Below are positions 36,780-53,079 of a stretch of DNA of 64,000 nt, piece after piece. The notes below the pieces were generated by a model. The model worked only from the letters and a program-made list of their open reading frames with translations. It was not told the DNA's origin and did not search any database. Origin of the DNA: Chondrilla cf. caribensis. Its lineage: Eukaryota; Porifera; Demospongiae; Chondrillida; Chondrillidae. Every line of letters begins with the position of its first letter. Position 1 is the stretch's first letter. Where the stretch lies: positions 4,587,940 to 4,651,939 of the forward strand of contig OZ026563.1 of NCBI GenBank assembly GCA_964020155.1, written 5' to 3'. The position numbers and the translations under genes are program-made.

Positions 36780-36844
36780 TTTTATATCAACTAAAACGGA
36801 AGTGCAATGCAAAGTAACGGAAACAAACGAACATATTGTATAGT

Positions 36845-37654
36845 TTACATTCTGAGTTTCTTCCTATATTTTTCAAAATGGAAATCGTCCGTAGCATTAT
36901 TAGCTTGGTTAGTCTTTTTCTTTGCGCCGTCTTTGGGTCCAACATATTTCATCTCTGGTTCTGCCTCTCCTACCACTGGGATATAAGTGGGTTCTTCAGG
37001 TTTAGGGGGCTCTTTCTGCTTTGGGACACTTTCTCCATCTCTAAAAACTATTATTAAGAAAATGTACCCTTCAAACACACTCAAAATACTTGGAATTCAC
37101 AGAGTTACGTGTACACTTGATAGCATATCCCTATGTTCACAAAATATCACTCACATCTTAAGCTGTGATGAGTATAGTCAGCAGCATAATTGGTGACAGC
37201 AAATGATGTATTCTCCTCTTTCCTGCATTGAACGTAGAATATCGAAATATTGATACAGTATGTACTAACACACACACACACAGAGGCACACTACCGTGTA
37301 CTGTGTTCCTTTATCATTTTTTCTCTAGCTTCTAACGTTTCCTCTATATTCTGGAACTTTGCCCTATAAATCATTATAGTTGCACATATTCACACATATT
37401 GTATAAGATTTGACTAAAGAACATACTCCAGACCAAGGTTGACTTCCGGAATACCAGACAACATCTGATTTGAGAGCATTTCCTCTGTTTTTCTTGTTCC
37501 TTCCACTTTGAGATGATCAGGGACTTCATACAATGACTTGATCTTTTCTTCATAAGCTGATAATCTCTTCTCATTCTCATCAACTGACTTCTTTCTCTTT
37601 CTCATCTCTTCCTCAATGTACTTCAACCTATAGAATCATACAATATAAAGACAT

Positions 37655-37711
<57 letters not shown>

Positions 37712-38633
37712 ATCAAGTGCATTTGTATGTACTTCGCACAAATGCAATGTACATACACACAACACATACATTCTGTCATCTTCCTCTCTTCTGTTTGTTT
37801 CAGCAGAAAAAGTACTGCTCAGTCTCTTCATTACTTCATCTTCTTCTTCATCTAATCTGCAAGAGACACACAACAAAACCACTCACAGGCAGAACATGAA
37901 TAAGACAGTGGTGGGCGGAAAGGGTTGGGGTTAGCTAGGGTTAGGGAAAATTAGATTACTAAAATTAGAGAAAGTTTTCAACACACAGTAGTCCACCATC
38001 TAAAGTCAGCAGCCAACCACAGTAACCAGTAGCTGTTTGGTCTCATGGGCTCAAGTTAGGGAACACACTAACTTTCCAGTAGAACCGGTCGAAGCAAGAT
38101 CCTGTAATGAAACGAGTCCTCCACCTGTTTTCAGCTTGAAGGGATCCACCTAGCACATCCAAATCACATTAATATTCTGTAGTTTATCTCAAGTACATTA
38201 AGAGTATTAAAGTACATACCGGGAGTTTTTCTTCCTCCGATGTTATCTTTTGCCCTAGGGCTAACTTGGCTGCACTGAGAGGGCAACGTATGAGCACTTA
38301 CATCCTCGAACAACAAACCCAATGACATGCGCTTGGTTTGTACCTGACGCCAGCTGGACGCTTTCTAAACTTCTGAATCTCCTTTGTTTCTTTCAATTTC
38401 TTACTAGCATATTATGGTGGGTTGATGAACAAAGACAAAATAGAAAAAGAAGGGGCAAAATATTATATATAGCAACATATCAGTGAGATAGCGCTGTAGA
38501 TATCGCGGGTAGAACCATGGAAGATCTATGGTATAACGTACACTTGGCTTTCTGGATCATTTTCTCGCCTGTTTGTGTCTTCTTCGCCGTCTGAATCTGA
38601 TACCTGACGACGTCTATAGCTTCTCTTGGACAT
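36845..38633 (-). CDS. C9orf78: C9orf78 / TLS1 homologue (spliceosome-associated)
   Basis: About nine small exons. MSKRSYRRRQVSDSDGEED (ATG at 38633), then ETKEIQKFRKRPAGVS and AAKLALGQKI (38.2-38.4 kb), VDPFKLKTGGGLVSLQDL (38.1 kb), STFSAETNRREEDDRM (37.8 kb), MLSNQMLSGIPEVNLGLE (37.43-37.62 kb), TSFAVTNYAADYTHH (37.2 kb), and NNATDDFHFEKYRKKLRM to the stop at 36845. Each block aligns with human C9orf78 (for example TSFSAETNRRDED, EEMLSNQMLSGIPEVDLG). Homologues bind U5 snRNP proteins and affect splice-site choice. Interesting beside the repeat-loaded introns, though no link is shown. Confidence 0.92.
37658..37707 (+). repeat. (CA)n microsatellite in a C9orf78 intron
   Basis: (TG)n in transcript, mid-intron, ~35 nt before the acceptor. 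Confidence 0.9.
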
Positions 38634-38879
38634 TTCCGAGCTTATCACCGGACTAAACGAAAATTAAAGGAACCATTGGCTACAATATAGCTAAAGGTGT
38701 AGATGCACTATCATTATCGAGAAGCAGACGCCATTTTATTGGTGCACTAGCCTATGAATCTTATTACTCTTTATTAGGTTGTGAACACAGTTCAGAACCT
38801 CACAAATTCTTGAAATTTCTTGAAATTTATATCGAATATTTATATTGTACTCAATATGTCATGTAATATTCGTTGTGAT

Positions 38880-39200
38880 GGATCAGAGCACAACTTCTGA
38901 TGCGTTCACATCCTCCTGGTGGTGTTCTGGACCTATTGGCAACCAACAATATGTGTTTTGTCAACGGTCACAAAGCTCCCCAGTGTCCATATGATAACAC
39001 ATAATAATACTATACTATTATACATATTGTACATTCCAATATGGAGGTGTTATAGACCTCTTAGTGACTGGTCAGGTATTTTCATATATTGTCAATAGTC
39101 ACCACAGGCTGCCCAGTGCCCATATCAAACCTATATTGAAATAAATTCTGATGATTGCACACCCGCCCAGGTGTGCTATAGGCTTTGTGGTGAAGAAGAA
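38880..39200. repeat. Diverged dispersed repeat related to the 355-bp unit at 44.9 kb
   Basis: Two partial copies (38920-39000 and 39040-39190) share words with the tandem unit at 44881-45975: gtcaccac..ggctgcccagtg, gtgtgctataggc..tgtggtga, gtgtccatatg. Upstream of C9orf78; the rest of 38634-39521 shows no gene. Confidence 0.55.
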
Positions 39201-39521
39201 ACTTATACAATTTATTCCATTCCTATGAAATACTTGAAATTAGTCTACATACGAGAATGTCGCCAACGTTGGCAGCCATTTTTCCATGATGATACTCTAA
39301 TCTCTAATGATGACTCTGCCAACTAGCACTTGAAATACTGGTGAGCTGTATTGCTTGCGTGGTATCTGCCGGTTATATGACTCAAACAAAACTAATATAT
39401 AGTAATAATTATAATACGTTTTTGTTGTTCTCCTGATGCCAAACAATCCATCAACTACACAGACTATCATATAAACAAATACGTAGACAATAGAAAGTTC
39501 TACTAAAGACAACTATACAAT

Positions 39522-41246
39522 CTAACACTCGTCTTCATCAGAAAACCAAGTAGGGGTCCTGGTAAACAACAAAACAAGGATAATTCCGATCGATTTTGTT
39601 GACTTTCATTCAAACACTCACTTGTCAAGATATTCCTTCACATTTTCATAACCTGCTCCACGTGCCAAATGGATCATTATCCCTGTTGGGGGCTTCCCCT
39701 TCTTTGGCATACAGAAACTGCAATTACAAATCCCCCTACAGGGTGGACACACCCAAGTATCATTGAATAATGCATCTTTCACTTCTTCACCATAACGGTT
39801 CTTTAAGCAAGGTCCACAAAACTAGAAAGAAAGAAATCCACATAAATACAGAAAGTTGTGATACGTATTTGCAATCACTGCACCTGTCCTCGAGTTCCAC
39901 AACAGTTCTTATTATGACAAACAGTTTTGAGGTCAATGGTCTTTTGCCTACACTGATGACATGTTGTACCCTGGATAGCAGTGGGCAGGGATCAGGGGAG
40001 TGATGCTTGTACACACGCGAGAACGTACATGTCTACTATCCACATCCACATATACGTACACATACATGAGCATACTTTATATATGAATCTTCTACACAAG
40101 TCCATGCATGCACGCATGCAAACACACACACAACTCACCCTAACTCTATCATATATCTTATCAGATGATTTTTCAGCAATCGTATCCAGTCTCAGACTGA
40201 CCGGATTCATGAAACCCTTTGTCTTGTCAATTTCAACAGCAACAGGCTCGTCATCATAAATCACTCTTCTCTGTCAGAAGAAAACAGACATGATAGCTTC
40301 ACACAAATCAAAATGACAACCAAAGAAAATGTATGTGAAAGTGATCTGAGTAAGTATATAACTCAATGAATTTTCTTGTAGTTCTGGTTTCAACCCAAAG
40401 GCAGTAAAGTATCTGAGGAACCCACACAAATCCTGAGTTGTCTGCTTGGAGAGCATATGTAAACTAACAAACTACTGCTACATACGTAGGTACAACTATG
40501 TACATAGTGGTGGTTAACCTCTATATGAGCCACACAACAAACAGAGTACTGATAATCGTCATACAATACCCCATATTAACACTGTGCCAACTGGATAGTA
40601 CTTTATTTGTGAAGAGGAGTGCATTGTGGAAATTAATGGTTAGCTCACTTGTCGATAGGCAATTCTTCGGATATCCTCTTCATCCTTGAGCCCTCTGTCC
40701 AGCTTCTGTTCGCCCTTCCTACTCATTGACCTAGTCACAGGTCTGCGAAAAGAACTATCCAGAAATTTAGGACGTCCATTTCGTGCAGGATTCCTTCTTG
40801 GTGTTCTTGAATATTTGGAGTCAATCACCAATTTGCGACATGCTGGTACAGTGCTGGACAGATCCTTTTTCTCTGGTGTTTTCTATCAAGGCACACATAC
40901 ATACAAGCATAATGGACGAAGCAGTTGAACAACACTTTATGCCATAAGTGTCGACTGTTAATAGATTGGTCATAGTTTGTGTGATGGCAAATCCATTTCA
41001 CACAAGCAGAACAATAGTGTACACATCAGCAAAAAGCGTACCGCACCTAACACGTACCTTCGCTTCTAAGCTATCTCCATTGACGTTTGTTTTCGAAACA
41101 TCAAATATCTTTTTGAGCTGTGAGCCGCATAGCAAGAAACCGCATTAAATCAAATGTATGGAGACGGTAGCGAAACAACAAACCATTTCATTGTTTTCCT
41201 TGATTCTAAGCAGTCTTTCCTTTTCGTAATTACTCAACTGGGCCAT
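39522..41246 (-). CDS. CDCA7: CDCA7/CDCA7L-type 4CXXC zinc-finger protein
   Basis: Cofactor that targets the HELLS remodeller and supports DNA methylation maintenance. Exons: [21 protein letters not shown] (ATG 41246); [41 protein letters not shown] (40.66-40.88 kb); [16 protein letters not shown]; then the zf-4CXXC_R1 domain [61 protein letters not shown] and [11 protein letters not shown] (39.6-39.97 kb). A GTGAGT donor directly after DKA/AA joins a last exon [11 protein letters not shown] ending at 39522; reading through the donor would instead stop at the TGA after LDK. Cysteine spacing is intact. Presence of CDCA7 suggests a methylated genome. Confidence 0.92.
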
Positions 41247-41512
41247 TCCAGGTCAGATTCGATTGTTGAATAGATGAGTCCTAGCAATTGTTTGGTTTTG
41301 TGGGCAGGGCACCTGAATGCGCCAAATGGTGTAGCCGAAATAACCCTACTGAGCATGCGCAATACCACGCTGCATGGTTCATAGTTTAATTTAGACTAAT
41401 TGACGGCGTGACTGTGCTTCTATTATATCTAGCTATTCATAGTCCAATCTGGAGTATTAATACAGGAAAAGGAAAATTAGTTTTTTTTTCTGCACCCTGT
41501 GGCCGACTTGAC
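41247..41512. promoter_or_regulatory. Divergent promoter CDCA7/MGLL with NRF1-like site
   Basis: 266 bp between start codons. GAGCATGCGCAA near 41351-41362 is one mismatch from the NRF1 palindrome in reverse orientation. No TATA box is apparent. Confidence 0.6.
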
Positions 41513-43721
<2,209 letters not shown>

Positions 43722-44274
43722 TGATTAAAACATGCTATGAAATTGTTGTGGAATTACTTTGAACATTGTTAACTGTATTCCAAATTTGGCTTGAACGTAT
43801 CCATATCCGCATGTGATTCTATTGTAACATTATACTGCTTGCTTGTTTTGTTAGCTTTTATTAGTGTGCACGTTATGTAATAATCCCTTGTGCCTAATTT
43901 GTGTCATGTTGCATAATATGTATTTCCCCAAGTATATAATCATTATTGCACTGATGATGGTAAAACGTGCAGCCATGTAATATTACATATGAACAGGTAA
44001 TATATGTACTAACTATTATATATATTGACAATGTTACAAATAGTATATTAATCATACTATGCATATATGGGTTTTAACCCTATAAACCTAACCGCTTCTG
44101 TTACCCCCATAAAATGTTTTCTGTATAATATTATGTTGAATCATTCTTTTAAGGATCACTGTTTCTTAACATATTCAACTTGTGTTCACTACAAGATGCG
44201 ATGGATACCTGGAAGATGTGACGTACCATCGATATCTAGGAATAGGGTTTATCTCACAAAGTGCCATCACTAAA
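43722..44274. other. AT-rich intergenic after MGLL
   Basis: MGLL 3' UTR then AT-rich DNA leading into degraded satellite. No gene recognised. Confidence 0.5.
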
Positions 44275-47200
44275 CTATCAGCTTAACATGCTCCCCCCCT
44301 CCCTCACTCCTTTCATCCCAGACATTCAAAAGTATCGATCACCTCTCCAAATGTAGCTAAGATTAAAGGCCACATACTAAGAGGGGAATTGTAAATTAGT
44401 GTACATCCCCAGCTAGGACTGGTAAAATTATCAGGTTGACACAAGTCCTCCCCTATGAGCTATACAAAAAGGTGCTTAACGTTTTCTCTCCTATACTCTT
44501 CCATACATTTAAAAGATATTATTTTAAAGCATCTCCAAACATAGCTTAGGTTATAATTACAGGCTACTTACAGACATGAGAATTCTTTCATATGTTAATC
44601 CACGTTTCCAGCTAGGTTTGGTGAAATATCAACTTAACACACCCTCCGCATGGGCTATGGATAATGGTGCTTAGCGTTTCCTCTCCTATACTCTCCAATA
44701 CTCGCCCATACATTGAAAAAAATATTAAGCATCTTCGAACATAACAGGAGTTACGGGCCATCTATTGTGATGGGAATTGTTTCAGAAGTTAGTTCACGTC
44801 CCCAGCTAGGTCTGTCTGAAATATCAAGTTGACACGCCCCCTCTCCCATAGGCTATGTAAAAAAGGTGCTTAGCGTTTTTTGCATGTACATTTCAATATT
44901 AGTGTAATACGCCTTGTGGTCATAACTCAGGTGATTTGACATCACGTTGCTGGTCACCAAGGGCTGCCAAGTGTCCGTGCCAAACTCACCAACACAATTT
45001 CGAATGCATACAAACCATCCTGAGTGTGCTATGGGCCTCGTGGTGACAAGCAAAAAAATGTCAATTTTTATGCTTGTCACCACGGCCTTTCCTGTGTGCA
45101 CATAATGCATCATAGATCTAATACGAATGCACAGACACACTCCTGGAACTAATACAGTCCTTTTGATAAGAAAAATGATAGGTATTGTTGGTGATGAAAA
45201 TTCTGTCAGGTGTCCATATGGCACATAGCATTATGCATTTGTATGTACATTTCAATATAAGACTTGTGGTGATCACTCAGGTGATTTGACATCACGTTGC
45301 TGGTCACCAAGGGCTACCAAGTGTCCGTGCCAAACTCACCAACACAATTTCGAATGAATTACAAACCATCCTGAGTGTGCTATAGGCCTTGTGGTGACAA
45401 GCAAAAAAATGGCAATTTTTATGCTTGTCACCACGGCCTTTCCTGTGTGCACATAATGCATCATAGATCTAATACAAATGCACAGACACACTCCTGGAAC
45501 TAACACGGTCCTTTTGATAAGAAAAATGATAGGTATTTTTGGTAATGAAAATTCTGTCAGGTGTCCATATGGCACATAGCATTATGCATTTGTATGTACA
45601 TTTGAATATAAGTGTAATACGCCTTGTGGTGATCACTCAGGTGATTTGACATCACATTGCTGGTCACCAAGGGCTGCCAAGTGTCCGTGCCAAACTCACC
45701 AACACAATTTCGAATGAATTACAAACCATCCTGAGTGTGCTATGGGCCTCGTGGTGACAAGCAAAAAAATGTCAATTTTTATGCTTGTCACCACGGCCTT
45801 TCCTGTGTGCACATATTGCATCATAGATCTAATACGAATGCACGGACACACTCCTGGAACTAACACGGTCCTTTTGATAAGAAAAATGATAGGTATTGTT
45901 GGTGATTAAAGATTCTGTCAGGTGTCCATATGGCACATAGCATTATACAATTGTATGTACATTTCAATATGAGTGTGAATGTAGCTGGGATTACGGGCCA
46001 CCTATTGAGATGGGAATTGTTTCAGAAGTTAGTTTACATCTCCAACTAGGCTTGTCTGAAATATCAAGTTGACACGCCCCCTCTCCCATGAGCTATGCAA
46101 AAAGGTGCTTAGCGTTTTCTCTCCTATACTCTCCCATACATTGAAAATATATTAAGCACCTTCCAATGTAGCTGTGGTTACGGGCCACCTATTGAGATGG
46201 GAATTGTTTCAGAAGTTAGTTTACATCTCCAACTAGGCTTGTCTGAAATATCAAGTTGACACGCCCCCTCTCCCATGAGCTATACAAAAAGGTGCTTAGC
46301 GTTTTCTCTCCTATACTCTCCCATACGTACATTGAAAATATATTAAGCACCTTCCAATGTAGCTGGGGTTACGGGCCACCTATTGAGATGGGATTTGTTT
46401 CAGAGGTTAGTTTACATCTCCAACTAGGCTTGTCTGAAATATCAAGTTGACACGCCCCCTCTCCCATGAGCTATGCACAAAGGTGCTTAGCGTTTTCTCT
46501 CCTATACTCTCCCATACATTGAAAATATATTAAGCACCTTCCAATGTAGCTGTGGTTACGGGCCACCTATTGAGATGGGAATTGTTTCAGAAGTTAGTTT
46601 ACATCTCCAACTAGGCTTGTCTGAAATATCAAGTTGACACGCCCCCTCTCCCATGAGCTATGCAAAAAGGTGCTTAGCGTTTTCTCTCCTATACTCTCCC
46701 ATACATTGAAAATATATTAAGCACCTTCCAATGTAGCTGTGGTTACGGGCCACCTATTGAGATGGGATTTGTTTCAGAAGTTAGTTTATATCTCCAACTA
46801 GGCTTGTCTGAAATATCAAGTTGACACGCCCCCTCTCCCATGAGCTATACAAAAAGGTGCTTAGCGTTTTCTCTCCTATACTCTCCCATGCATTGAAAAT
46901 ATATTAAGTACCTTCCAATGTAGCTGGGGTTACGGGCCACCTATTGAGATGGGAATTATTTTAGAATTTAGTTTACATCTCCAACTAGGCTTGTCTGAAA
47001 TATCAAGTTGACACGCCCCCTTCCCCATGAGCTATGCAAAAAGGTGCTTAGCGTTTTCTCTCCTATACTCTCCCATACATTGAAAATATATTAAGCACCT
47101 TCCAATGTAGCTGGTGTTACGAGCCACCTATTGAGATGGGATTTGTATCAGAAGTTAGTTTACATTTCCAACTATGTTTGTCTGAAATATCAAGTTGACA

Positions 47201-50200
47201 CGCCCCCTCTCCCATGAGCTATGCACAAAGGTGCTTAACGTTTTCTCTCCTATACTCTCCCATACATTGAAAATATATTAAGCACCTTCCAATGTAGCTG
47301 GGGTTACAGGCCACCTATTGAGATGGGAATTATTTTAGAATTTAGTTTACGTCTCCAGCTAGGCTTGTCTGAAATATCAAGTTGACACGCCCCCTTCCCC
47401 ATGAGCTATGCAAAAAGGTGTTTAACGTTTTCTCTCCTATACATTCCCATACGTACATTGAAAATATATTAAGCACCTTCCAATGTAGCTGGGGTTACGG
47501 GCCACCTATTGAGATGGGAATTGTTTTAGAGGTTAGTTTATATCTCCAACTAGGCTTGTCTGAAATATCAAGTTGACACGCCCCCTCTCCCATGAGCTAT
47601 GCAAAAAGGTGCTTAGCGTTTTCTCTCCTATACTCTCCCATACATTGAAATATATATTAAGTACCTTCCAATGTAGCTGGGGTTACGGGCCACCTATTGA
47701 GATGGGATTTGTTTCAGAAGTTAGTTTACATCTCCAACTAGGCTTGTCTGAAATATCAAGTTGACACGCCCCCTCTCCCATGAGCTATACAAAAAGGTGC
47801 TTAGCGTTTTCTCTCCTATACTCTCCCATGCATTGATAATATATTAAGCACCTTCCAATGTAGCTGGGGTTACAGGCCACCTATTGAGATGGGAATTATT
47901 TTAGAATTTAGTTTACGTCTCCATCTAGCCTTGTCTGAAATATCAAGTTGACACGCCCCCTCTCCCATGAGCTATGCAAAAAGGTGCTTAGCGTTTTCTC
48001 TCCTATACTCTCCCATACATTGAAAATATATTAAGCACCTTCCAATGTAGCTGGGGTTACAGGCCACCTATTGAGATGGGAATTATTTTAGAATTTAGTT
48101 TACGTCTCCAACTAGGCTTGTCTGAAATATCAAGTTGACACGCCCCCTTCCCCATGAGCTATGCAAAAAGGTGTTTAACGTTTTCTCTCCTATACATTCC
48201 CATACGTACATTGAAAATATATTAAGCACCTTCCAATGTAGCTGGGGTTACGGGCCACCTATTGAGATGGGAATTGTTTTAGAGGTTAGTTTATATCTCC
48301 AACTAGGCTTGTCTGAAATATCAAGTTGACACGCCCCCTCTCCCATGAGCTATGCAAAAAGGTGCTTAGCGTTTTCTCTCCTATACTCTCCCATACATTG
48401 AAATATATATTAAGTACCTTCCAATGTAGCTGGGGTTACGGGCCACCTATTGAGATGGGATTTGTTTCAGAAGTTAGTTTACATCTCCAACTAGGCTTGT
48501 CTGAAATATCAAGTTGACACGCCCCCTCTCCCATGAGCTATGCAAAAAGGTGCTTAGCGTTTTCTCTCCTATACTCTCCCATACATTGAAAATATATTAA
48601 GCACCTTCCAATGTAGCTGGGGTTACGAGCCACCTATTGTGATGGGAATTATTTTAGAAGTTAGTTTACATCTCCAACTATGTTTGTCTGAAATATCAAG
48701 TTGACACGCCCCCTTCCCCATGAGCTATGCAAAAAGGTGCTTAGCGTTTTCTCTCCTATACTCTCCCATACATTGAAAATATATTAAGCACCTTCCAATG
48801 TAGCTGGGGTTACGGGCCACCTATTGAGATGGGAATTATTTTAGAATTTAGTTTACATCTCCAACTAGGCTTGTCTGAAATATCAAGTTGACACGCCCCC
48901 TCTCCCATGAGCTATACAAAAAGGTGCTTAGCATTTTCTCTCCTATACGTACTCTCCCATGCATTGATAATATATTAAGTACCTTCCAATGTAGCTGGGG
49001 TTACGGGCCACCTATTGAGATGGGAATTATTTTAGAATTTAGTTTACGTCTCCAGCTAGGCTTGTCTGAAATACTAAGTTGACACGCCCCCTTCCCCATG
49101 AGCTATGCAAAAAGGTGCTTAGCGTTTTCTCTCCTATACTCTTCCATACATTGAAAATATATTAAGTACCTTCCAATGTAGCTGTGGTTACGGGCCACCT
49201 ATTGTGATGGGAATTATTTTAGAAGTTAGTTTACATCTCCAACTATGTTTGTCTGAAATATCAAGTTGACACGCCCCCTTCCCCATGAGCTATGCACAAA
49301 GGTGCTTAGCGTTTTCTCTCCTATACTCTCCCATACATTGAAAAATTTTAAGCACCTTTGAATATAACAGGAGTTACAGGCCCCCTATTGAGATGGGAAT
49401 TGTTTCAGAAGTTAGTTCACGTCCCCAGCTAGGTCTGTCTGAAATATCAAGTTGACACGCCCCCTCTCTCATGAGTTATGCAAAAAGGTGCTTAACGTTT
49501 TCTCTCCTATACTCTCCCATACATTGAAAATATATTAAGCACCTTCCAATGTAGCTGGGGTTACGGGCCACCTATTGAGATGGGAATTGTTTCAGAGGTT
49601 AGTTTATATCTCCAACTAGGCTTGTCTGAAATATCAAGTTGACACGCCCCCTCTCCCATGAGCTATGCAAAAAGGTGCTTAGCGTTTTCTCTCCTATACT
49701 CTCCCATACATTGAAAATATATTAAGCACCTTCCAATGTAGCTGGGGTTACGGGCCACCTATTGAGATGGGAATTATTTTAGAATTTAGTTTACATCTCC
49801 AACTAGGCTTGTCTGAAATATCAAGTTGACACGCCCCCTTCCCCATGAGCTATGCAAAAAGGTGCTTAGCGTTTTCTCTCCTATACTCTCCCATACATTG
49901 AAAATATATTAAGCACCTTCCAATGTAGCTGGGGTTACGGGCCACCTATTGAGATGGGAATTATTTTAGAATTTAGTTTACATCTCCAACTAGGCTTGTC
50001 TGAAATATCAAGTTGACACGCCCCCTCTCCCATGAGCTATGCACAAAGGTGCTTAGCGTTTTCTCTCCTATACTCTCCCATACATTGAAAATATATTAAG
50101 CACCTTCCAATGTAGCTGGGGTTACGGGCCACCTATTGAGATGGGAATTATTTTAGAATTTAGTTTACGTCTCCAGCTAGGCTTGTCTGAAATATCAAGT

Positions 50201-52883
50201 TGACACGCCCCCTTCCCCATGAGCTATGCAAAAAGGTGTTTAACGTTTTCTCTCCTATACATTCCCATACGTACATTGAAAATATATTAAGCACCTTCCA
50301 ATGTAGCTGGGGTTACGGGCCACCTATTGAGATGGGAATTGTTTTAGAGGTTAGTTTATATCTCCAACTAGGCTTGTCTGAAATATCAAGTTGACACGCC
50401 CCCTCTCCCATGAGCTATGCAAAAAGGTGCTTAGCGTTTTCTCTCCTATACTCTCCCATACATTGAAATATATATTAAGTACCTTCCAATGTAGCTGGGG
50501 TTACGGGCCACCTATTGAGATGAGATTTGTTTCAGAATTTAGTTTACGTCTCCATCTAGCCTTGTCTGAAATATCAAGTTGACACGCCCCCTCTCCCATG
50601 AGCTATGCAAAAAGGTGCTTAGCGTTTTCTCTCCTATACTCTCCCATACATTGAAAATATATTAAGCACCTTCCAATGTAGCTGGGGTTACGAGCCACCT
50701 ATTGTGATGGGAATTATTTTAGAAGTTAGTTTACATCTCCAACTATGTTTGTCTGAAATATCAAGTTGACACGCCCCCTTCCCCATGAGCTATGCAAAAA
50801 GGTGCTTAGCGTTTTCTCTCCTATACTCTCCCATACATTGAAAATATATTAAGCACCTTCCAATGTAGCTGGGGTTACGGGCCACCTATTGAGATGGGAA
50901 TTATTTTAGAATTTAGTTTACATCTCCAACTAGGCTTGTCTGAAATATCAAGTTGACACGCCCCCTCTCCCATGAGCTATACAAAAAGGTGCTTAGCATT
51001 TTCTCTCCTATACTCTCCCATGCATTGATAATATATTAAGTACCTTCCAATGTAGCTGGGGTTACGGGCCACCTATTGAGATGGGAATTATTTTAGAATT
51101 TAGTTTACGTCTCCAGCTAGGCTTGTCTGAAATACTAAGTTGACACGCCCCCTTCCCCATGAGCTATGCAAAAAGGTGCTTAGCGTTTTCTCTCCTATAC
51201 TCTTCCATACATTGAAAATATATTAAGTACCTTCCAATGTAGCTGTGGTTACGGGCCACCTATTGTGATGGGAATTATTTTAGAAGTTAGTTTACATCTC
51301 CAACTATGTTTGTCTGAAATATCAAGTTGACACGCCCCCTTCCCCATGAGCTATGCAAAAAGGTGCTTAGCGTTTTCTCTCCTATACTCTCCCATACATT
51401 GAAAAATTTTAAGCACCTTTGAATATAACAGGAGTTACAGGCCCCCTATTGAGATGGGAATTGTTTCAGAAGTTAGTTCACGTCCCCAGCTAGGTCTGTC
51501 TGAAATATCAAGTTGACACGCCCCCTCTCTCATGAGTTATGCAAAAAGGTGCTTAACGTTTTCTCTCCTATACTCTCCCATACATTGAAAATATATTAAG
51601 CACCTTCCAATGTAGCTGGGGTTACGGGCCACCTATTGAGATGGGAATTGTTTCAGAGGTTAGTTTATATCTCCAACTAGGCTTGTCTGAAATATCAAGT
51701 TGACACGCCCCCTCTCCCATGAGCTATGCAAAAAGGTGCTTAGCGTTTTCTCTCCTATACTCTCCCATACATTGAAAATATATTAAGCACCTTCCAATGT
51801 AGCTGGGGTTACGGGCCACCTATTGAGATGGGATTTGTTTCAGAGGTTAGTTTACATCTCCAACTAGGCTTGTCTGAAATATCAAGTTGACACGCCCCCT
51901 CTCCCATGAGCTATGCAAAAAGGTGCTTAGCGTTTTCTCTCCTATACTCTCCCATACATTGAAAATATACGTATTAAGCACCTTCCAATGTAGCTGTGGT
52001 TACGGGCCACCTATTGAGATGGGATTTGTTTCAGAAGTTAGTTTACATCTCCAACTAGGCTTGTCTGAAATATCAAGTTGACACGCCCCCTCTCCCATGA
52101 GCTATGCAAAAAGGTGCTTAGCGTTTTCTCTCCTATACTCTCCCATGCATTGATAATATATTAAGCACCTTCCAATGTAGCTGGGGTTACAGGCCACCTA
52201 TTGAGATGGGAATTATTTTAGAATTTAGTTTACGTCTCCATCTAGCCTTGTCTGAAATATCAAGTTGACACGCCCCCTCTCCCATGAGCTATGCAAAAAG
52301 GTGCTTAGCGTTTTCTCTCCTATACTCTCCCATACATTGAAAATATATTAAGCACCTTCCAATGTAGCTGGGGTTACGAGCCACCTATTGTGATGGGAAT
52401 TATTTTAGAAGTTAGTTTACATCTCCAACTATGTTTGTCTGAAATATCAAGTTGACACGCCCCCTTCCCCATGAGCTATGCAAAAAGGTGCTTAGCGTTT
52501 TCTCTCCTATACTCTCCCATACATTGAAAATATATTAAGCACCTTCCAATGTAGCTGGGGTTACGAGCCACCTATTGTGATGGGAATTATTTTAGAAGTT
52601 AGTTTACATCTCCAACTATGTTTGTCTGAAATATCAAGTTGACACGCCCCCTCTCCCATGAGCTATACAAAAAGGTGCTTAGCATTTTCTCTCCTATACT
52701 CTCCCATGCATTGATAATATATTAAGTACCTTCCAATGTAGCTGGGGTTACGGGCCACCTATTGTGATGGGAATTATTTTAGAATTTAGTTTACGTCTCC
52801 AGCTAGGCTTGTCTGAAATACTAAGTTGACACGCCCCCTCTCCCATGAGCTATGCAAAAAGGTGCTTAGCGTTTTCTCTCCTA
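44275..52883. repeat. ~187-bp satellite array, left part
   Basis: Head-to-tail monomers with period 187 (the word tcaagttgacacg recurs at 46442, 46629 and 46816). Hallmark words: gacacgccccctctccc, ggtgcttagcgttttctc, ccttccaatgtagctggggt, ccacctattgagatggga. Monomers at 44.28-44.88 kb are strongly diverged, as expected at an array edge. Higher-order units of ~753 bp (4 monomers) are visible at 47382/48135/48888, and a 2061-bp shift relates 49353 to 51414. Open frames of 63-64 codons recurring in it are by-products of period and indels, not genes. Confidence 0.97.
44881..45975. repeat. Tandem triplicate of a ~350-360-bp unit inside the satellite
   Basis: The word gtgatttgacatcac starts copies at 44931, 45281 and 45641. 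The block replaces part of a satellite monomer: left junction after ggtgcttagcgtttt, right junction at gaatgtagctggg, and the same tgtacatttcaatat word lies at both outer ends. Confidence 0.9.
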
Positions 52884-52909
52884 CGGTACGGATCACAAAA
52901 AAGTAAACG
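52884..52909 (+). repeat. Left terminal inverted repeat
   Basis: Starts CGGTACGGATCACAAAAAAG and continues TAAACG; 26 of 26 bases match the right end in reverse complement. Confidence 0.95.
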
Positions 52910-53079
52910 TTAACGGTTAAAAGTTACCATTATTCCGTTAACTTTTAACGGAAATCCGTTAAACGTTAACTGTTAATTTTTAACGTTTAACGGTTTGCCG
53001 ATTACCGTTACGTAGTTACTACGTAAGGGTACGTACGTACGTCAACTTGTGATTTTGTTTCGCTCGGTATTTCAAGAGA

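Noticed and set aside
36780..36812. Upstream in-frame start for SURF6 (MHCTSVLVDIK)
   Set aside because: Family alignment and the AAAAATGGCGGC context favour the internal Met at 36779.
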